Source: Kryptolebias marmoratus
Taxonomy: Eukaryota > Chordata > Actinopteri > Cyprinodontiformes > Rivulidae
Assembly (NCBI RefSeq): GCF_001649575.2
Contig: NC_051453.1
Span: 13,432,990 to 13,496,989, forward strand
Length of the DNA: 64,000 bases
Reading direction: 5' to 3'
Positions 58,926 to 64,000 of the stretch are shown here, piece by piece. The number at the start of each line of letters is the position of its first letter. Positions within the stretch are counted from its first letter, which is position 1. The notes below the pieces were generated by a model. That model did not search any database. It was not told the DNA's origin and saw nothing but the letters and a program-made list of their open reading frames with translations. Position numbers and translations under genes: made by a program.

Positions 58926-61900
58926 CAGTTCAAATCATCTGAATAAAGACTCTGAATTGATCATAGCCTATAATCATTTTTGAGATGTGTTTAGTAATTA
59001 GGGAAGAATTAATATCATATACAGTACAACTATCTTTGGTTTAAAAAGGGGCTTAAAGACAGACTTGGCTCACACCGAAAAGTCAACAATTATAAATTAC
59101 CCTTCAGACTAAAGCAATGCAATGAACTTAGGCTGAACCTCTGATATATGCCCTGCAGAAGAACAAACAATTTGAAAAAAATCCAAGTTTGGGGTTGTAG
59201 GTACACATTAATTCAACTCCCTGCCCAGCAACCAGAACCCCAAATAATATTTATTACTGCAGCGGTACAGGAAGATACCCACAGCATTCCAGAAACCCAT
59301 GATCCATATGCACAATAACACCCCATTACACACATTCAAGGACTCCACTGTTTAAAGAATCAAAAATAATCTTACTTCTTCCTCACTTGATTTAAATTTT
59401 ACCAAAGGTTTTGTACGTCCTTCTAAAAGGTGAACATTTACAGTGAGAAGAGAGAGTAGAGCTCTGTTTAGATTACTTTTTTAAAAAAGAGCAAATCTTT
59501 TATTTGTAATTTTGTGTTAAAGATTTTCACAAGAGTGCTCAGAAATATTGTGTAGCGTATATATGTATATAAATATATATGTATATTCCAGTGAGGAAAA
59601 CAGTGAAAAATATGCCCAAAGCCATTTGTCTAATAGTTGTATAGAAATCAGTGTTATGCACTTTACTCTAACAACACTCAGGAGGGAAGGGAGGAGAGTG
59701 ATTTGCATGCGAGTTCAGCTGGTGTAAACTTAACAACACATTGCAGTTTTACAGCTCCTTAGATGAGAAGCAAAAACAAGATAAGAAGTCCAGGCACCTT
59801 TAAAGAAAAAAACTCTTAGGGTTACCATGTCCTGACTATATGTGTCACAGTAAACCTAGTTTAAGCAAAACAGGAATTTTAGAAACGTCATGAGAAGAAA
59901 CATGGAGGTCTGTATACATTATTGCCTTTTCAGTAGCTAACATGCTAGTGTTGATTATGATAAGCCGCTCGCTATCTTCCTGCCCAGGAGAGATCAAAAT
60001 GTTTGGTTTCAAAAAAAGGTTTCAAAATAGTTAATGATGAAAAAGGCACAACCCAGGATTACTGCCTAAATTATTGTACACCAATCAAGAATGTTAATCC
60101 CTCAGCTGTGTCCAGATTTTTTATTTACAGCAGCAAATTTAGAAGGAAATGATCTTGTCAAGAGCTCCACTGTGAACACCCTCATCATAAGCAGGATCTG
60201 AGAGCAATTTTCTCTGTCCTGACAAAGACAGGGAGGCATGCAGCAGTATTTTCTCCCAGCAGAAGCCTGACAGAGCAGGCTGGCACAGATAAAGATAGAA
60301 AAATGTGCCTGCGAAGTCCCCAACTGATAGGGTTCTGAGGTTAGTGTGGTGTTTTTTCTGGCACGAACCTTCTTCCATACACCTACCTTTGATTTTACAC
60401 TGACACTCACGAACACAGCCACTACTGCTGTAGCTATGCTCATGCAAGCTCAGTCTCAGTGCTTTATTAGCTCATTGGACTGGACTCATTAAAATTGCTA
60501 CCTTTCACCATCTCACAGTTTCCATCTCTCCACAAATCAGCCACTTGCTCATCCAATTCAGACAGATATTTTCCACCTGCATTAGTTTTAACACAAGCTA
60601 GTGCACTACATTACCCATAGTGCCTTTTTTCTCCTTTTTCCTCCCTGTTGCTGTGATTGTCACATCTTCTCAGGTAAACAGACACAAAGATACTTACACA
60701 CTGCACTGTCAATCAGTATAAGTCTCCAGTTGACACTGCGCACACAAGGCAGCTGTGAACAAACAAACTGAAGAATATAAACACACACACACACACTCAA
60801 ATACACAGTCTTTCAGTATACTGCAGGCAAAAACTCCCAGACCTGGCTGTGTGCAAGTTTGATCCATCTCACCGTGTCTGAGACGCATGTTAATCAGCCA
60901 AGGAGGCTGCCAGCTCAGCCGTATACGTCTCCATCTTTCTCTCCCATGTCTCCGTCTCTCAGCTTCTATCTGCATCTATTCTCGCCAATCTGTCTTTGCT
61001 CAAGTCAAAACTCTCCCTCATTGTATTTATCTCACATTCCTTCCCCTCTCCTCCTCCTCCTCGTGCTACAGCTCTCAGCCCATCACAACAGATCATGTCT
61101 TTCCTTATGCTCCTACATTTTAATGCATCCCTACCCCCCTGTTAGACTGATGGAGACACTAAAGGCTGGACAGTTTATTTAGAAGCACTCAATGAAGATA
61201 AGGAGCTGTTATCCCAACAGACTGATATTTACCAACCTTTTCAACATGCACGAGAGTGCTCCTTATTAACCAACAGACAAGCCTGGATGGAGCTTGGATG
61301 GAAGCAGTAGGAGTATTTAGAAGACCATCATTTGAGAGAAGGTTGTTGTTTCTGACTTGGAAACGGATTCCATCTTCTTCTGAAATGCATGTGAGGCAAT
61401 TTCCTTTTTTATTTCCATTTTTAATTTTTACATACTGCTTGGTTAGGGTAAGGCATCTTGATTTGTTTTTTGGCTTAAAATACAATCTTTCAAAACTTTG
61501 TATGTTTCCACAAAGATCCCATGATGACGTAGGAAAGATTCTGACCAAGAAGCACAGAAGAGCTGAACCCTACCTTTTACTGTCACCCCCATAGCGTTCA
61601 AGTTTCCAACTTTGGGTCTTCATTTAACATCACATCTGGCAGTGGTGAAAATATCCCACCACAAAATGTGACACCAAGACACCAATATGCCATCAGCTGG
61701 ATTCCTTTTGCATAAACAGACTTAATGTAGTCCAATTTCCAATAGCTATCAAATGTATATACAATGCTTTTTTTCTCATTACAGATTATGGACAAGGATA
61801 CGAACCTTAAGAATGCATCAAAAGAAGTGTTGTTCCAGTAAAACATTTTAAACTAAATACCTTACTTTGTGAGTTTTATTGCTAGCAAACCTTGTAACTT

Positions 61901-64000
61901 TCTGTCTCAAGTCTCACCCCAGATACATTCTGTTTGAAGGGCCAACAGCCCAACCATTTCATCCACACATAAATGCAAAAAGGCTAAATATGGGCATTGA
62001 GTAAAATGGGACTCACCCTTATCAAATTTGCCTTTTTTTGCCTTTGAAATGTAGCATGCCATTGTTTTAGAAATGTGCTCCATTTCCTGCCCTCCTTCTT
62101 GTCCCATCCTCTTTTGTAACCCTCCATTCCTCTCCATCTCTCTTCTGAGGGTTTGAGAACTTTCTTTGTGGCTGTTCTAAACTGGATTTGGTTATGGTGG
62201 CAGGATCAGGGCGGGTGACTGTGGGTTGCTGGATAACTTTTATAGGACGAGTTTCAAAGAGGAAGCTTTGAGAGCTGTGGGGCAATGAGGGAGCCAATGG
62301 GAAGATGGCAAGAGGAGAGACAGTCGTGTGAAGAGAGATATACTGCCTGTGAGTTTACAGAGACAGTTTCTATAAGGAGATTTCAACTGAAGCACTCAGT
62401 TTTAAGTCATGCAGCTCGGGACGTGAATAGCCCTGGTCATCTTAATGCATACAATGGTAAAAGGCCAACAGCCAAACAGATGATGGCAGGCAGATGATGA
62501 AGGAGTGCATTATAAGGAGGGTAAAGGGTAAATTAAAACAAAAGGCTAACATGCTTCTAAGTGCATTCAGTTTGCTGAGAAGAGTGTCCTCCATTCAATA
62601 GCTCCATATGTGAAGAAATCAAACACAAAGGAGCCCCTTGAGCTTTATTAAACAAAGGTGTGGAGACACAAATTAAAAGAGATGTGTCTTCCTTGACCCG
62701 AATGACTCAGACAGTGGGTCAATGAAGATGTGTCACGGCTGACAGCCTCTTTTCTTTATTTCACCCCAAATTACTCGGCCTCTTTTCATGGCGTCACACT
62801 TGAAAATAAATGCATTCACATGGCACACTTCACAGAAAATCTCTCAATGGGGTTTTCTCTGTTCAGTCACCCTGTAACATCCACTCCTATTAGCATAAAA
62901 CAGCCCCCAGCTCATCGTGGGTCTACAATCACAGGGATGTTATACAGTTTAATTCGCTACCTGGCATCTTATGGAGCGGATGAAGTCAATAAAAGCCATT
63001 TCCTTTGCAAGTCAATGGTCCCCGCTTTGCTTGTCAAGTTAATTCAATAAAATCAAGAGATGAAAAAACAAAACAGGAGCAAAATCCTCGGGTGAGCTCT
63101 CACTTATCTGACATGGGACTATCACAACTAAAAGCATTTAAGCAAGTATGCGGGACATTTGCAGTATTGATTGTGAGTGTCAGAGCACAGAACAGGCTCA
63201 AGGATATGTGAGGTTTGAGAGGCTGTACAGAGCTATTCTCACTGTGTTACCTGTCATGAAGTCACTGGAGAGGAATGAAGCAACTCAACTGGGCTTCTTA
63301 AATCCCACATAAGAAAAACAAGAATCCAACACACAGCTCCATCAACCCTCTCACTCGTCTCCCTGTTGAATAAACCATTATTCTGGTACACAGATTTCTT
63401 GGGTTCTTTCTACTGCAGATTGGGAACTACAGACACAATTGTGTTTTCTGAATAACAGGCTAAGTGGGTTGTTCATTGATTGGTATTACTTTGGGCTTTT
63501 GAGCAACAGGGTATAACGCTGCTTAGCCAAACGAACAGGAGACTAACCCCCTGCTGCAGCTGCTGACAGACGCTCAAATTTAAAAACACAGAGAAAAGGG
63601 CAAACAACAAGGCGTTGGAGCAAAATGCCCAGATTGGTTTCACAACAAATTTCACGCCAAAATTCTTGCTAGAATACCTAAACAAAAGGGGGATACTTCA
63701 AACAATAAAAACTATTTTAAGAACTGTTGTCTAGTTTTGCCTGAAAGTAAAGTTTCTCAGTTGGATGTGCAACATTCAGTGAGTAACAAGATTTTGTGCT
63801 TAGTTCTTTTATGAACTTCTTCCTAAATTATTTTACAATACATTTAATGATCCATACAGCTGCACAGCAGTAATGACAACAGAAGAAGAAGAGTCCTAAA
63901 AAGAGGTTTATGCAGTTTCATTTCCCTTGGAAGTCAGAACTCAAATTAAGGAACTTAAAGTATCTCTGCAGCAGTTGCAAATAAGACAACCAGCTAAACT

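Larger units (their letters stand above)
46414..64000 (-). other. Upstream 5'UTR intron and/or 5' flank of sema6b
   Basis: 17.6 kb with no coding exon that I recognise on either strand. Because the ATG exon begins at an acceptor, some of this must be intron; a non-coding first exon and promoter may be inside or beyond the window, but no convincing TATA box or CpG island marks them. Recognised contents: repeat-family copies D and E, a 92-bp piggyBac-type MITE, and a common teleost interspersed repeat at 58790-58925. Open frames up to 146 codons (57214-57654) look random. Confidence 0.65.

Noticed and set aside
60102..60447. Two overlapping minus-strand frames of about 100-113 codons
   Set aside because: Cys/Ser/Val-rich translations without motifs; neither frame continues into plausible splice-linked exons.

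Overview
The window is vertebrate genomic DNA, most likely from a teleost fish. It is AT-rich, has long introns, canonical GT-AG splice sites and many dinucleotide microsatellites. It also carries fish-type interspersed repeats: a tRNA-derived SINE, a fragment of a LINE reverse transcriptase, a Tc1/mariner relic and a short piggyBac-type MITE. There are no bacterial-style operons, no CRISPR array and no RNA genes that I can see. Almost every open frame in the six-frame translation is intronic noise. The real coding content is a chain of short exons.

One gene explains the coding content: a class 6 transmembrane semaphorin on the minus strand. I call it sema6b because of peptides such as [36 protein letters not shown] and [15 protein letters not shown]. 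These fit SEMA6B better than SEMA6A, C or D. I assembled fifteen coding exons, from the initiator ATG at 46394 to an exon cut by the window edge at position 1. All splice phases agree and no stop interrupts the reading frame. The visible protein is about 562 residues: a signal peptide, a complete sema domain (about residues 37-520) and the start of the PSI domain through the FEQDVEHGN segment. The transmembrane helix and cytoplasmic tail lie beyond position 1. The ATG exon begins just after a splice acceptor, so at least one non-coding 5' exon and the promoter lie upstream, either in 46414-64000 or outside the window.

Layout, from high to low coordinates (5' to 3' of the gene): 46414-64000 is upstream intron or flank, with no coding exon seen; it holds a 92-bp piggyBac-type MITE and two copies of a repeated intronic element. 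46286-46394 is coding exon 1. 44119-44233 is exon 2. A pair of exons separated by only 123 bp follows at 36359-36605, flanked by introns of 7.5 and 11.4 kb. Exons 5-9 are fairly compact at 20542-24945. A 7.3-kb intron then contains a dead LINE fragment and a 749-bp imperfect palindrome. Exons 10-13 (8508-13234), the PSI exon (4567-4644) and the edge exon (1-42) complete the visible part.

The most interesting signals are where repeats touch splicing: a (CT)23 tract serves as the pyrimidine tract of exon 3, and a (GT)n tract ends three bases before the CAG of the exon 7 acceptor. Others are the long palindrome 245 bp from the exon 9 donor, a five-copy repeat family, and a Cys-to-Gly change in a normally CC-containing sema-domain motif. 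I found no convincing undescribed system. No alignment or database search could be run; family calls rest on my recall of semaphorin and repeat sequences.
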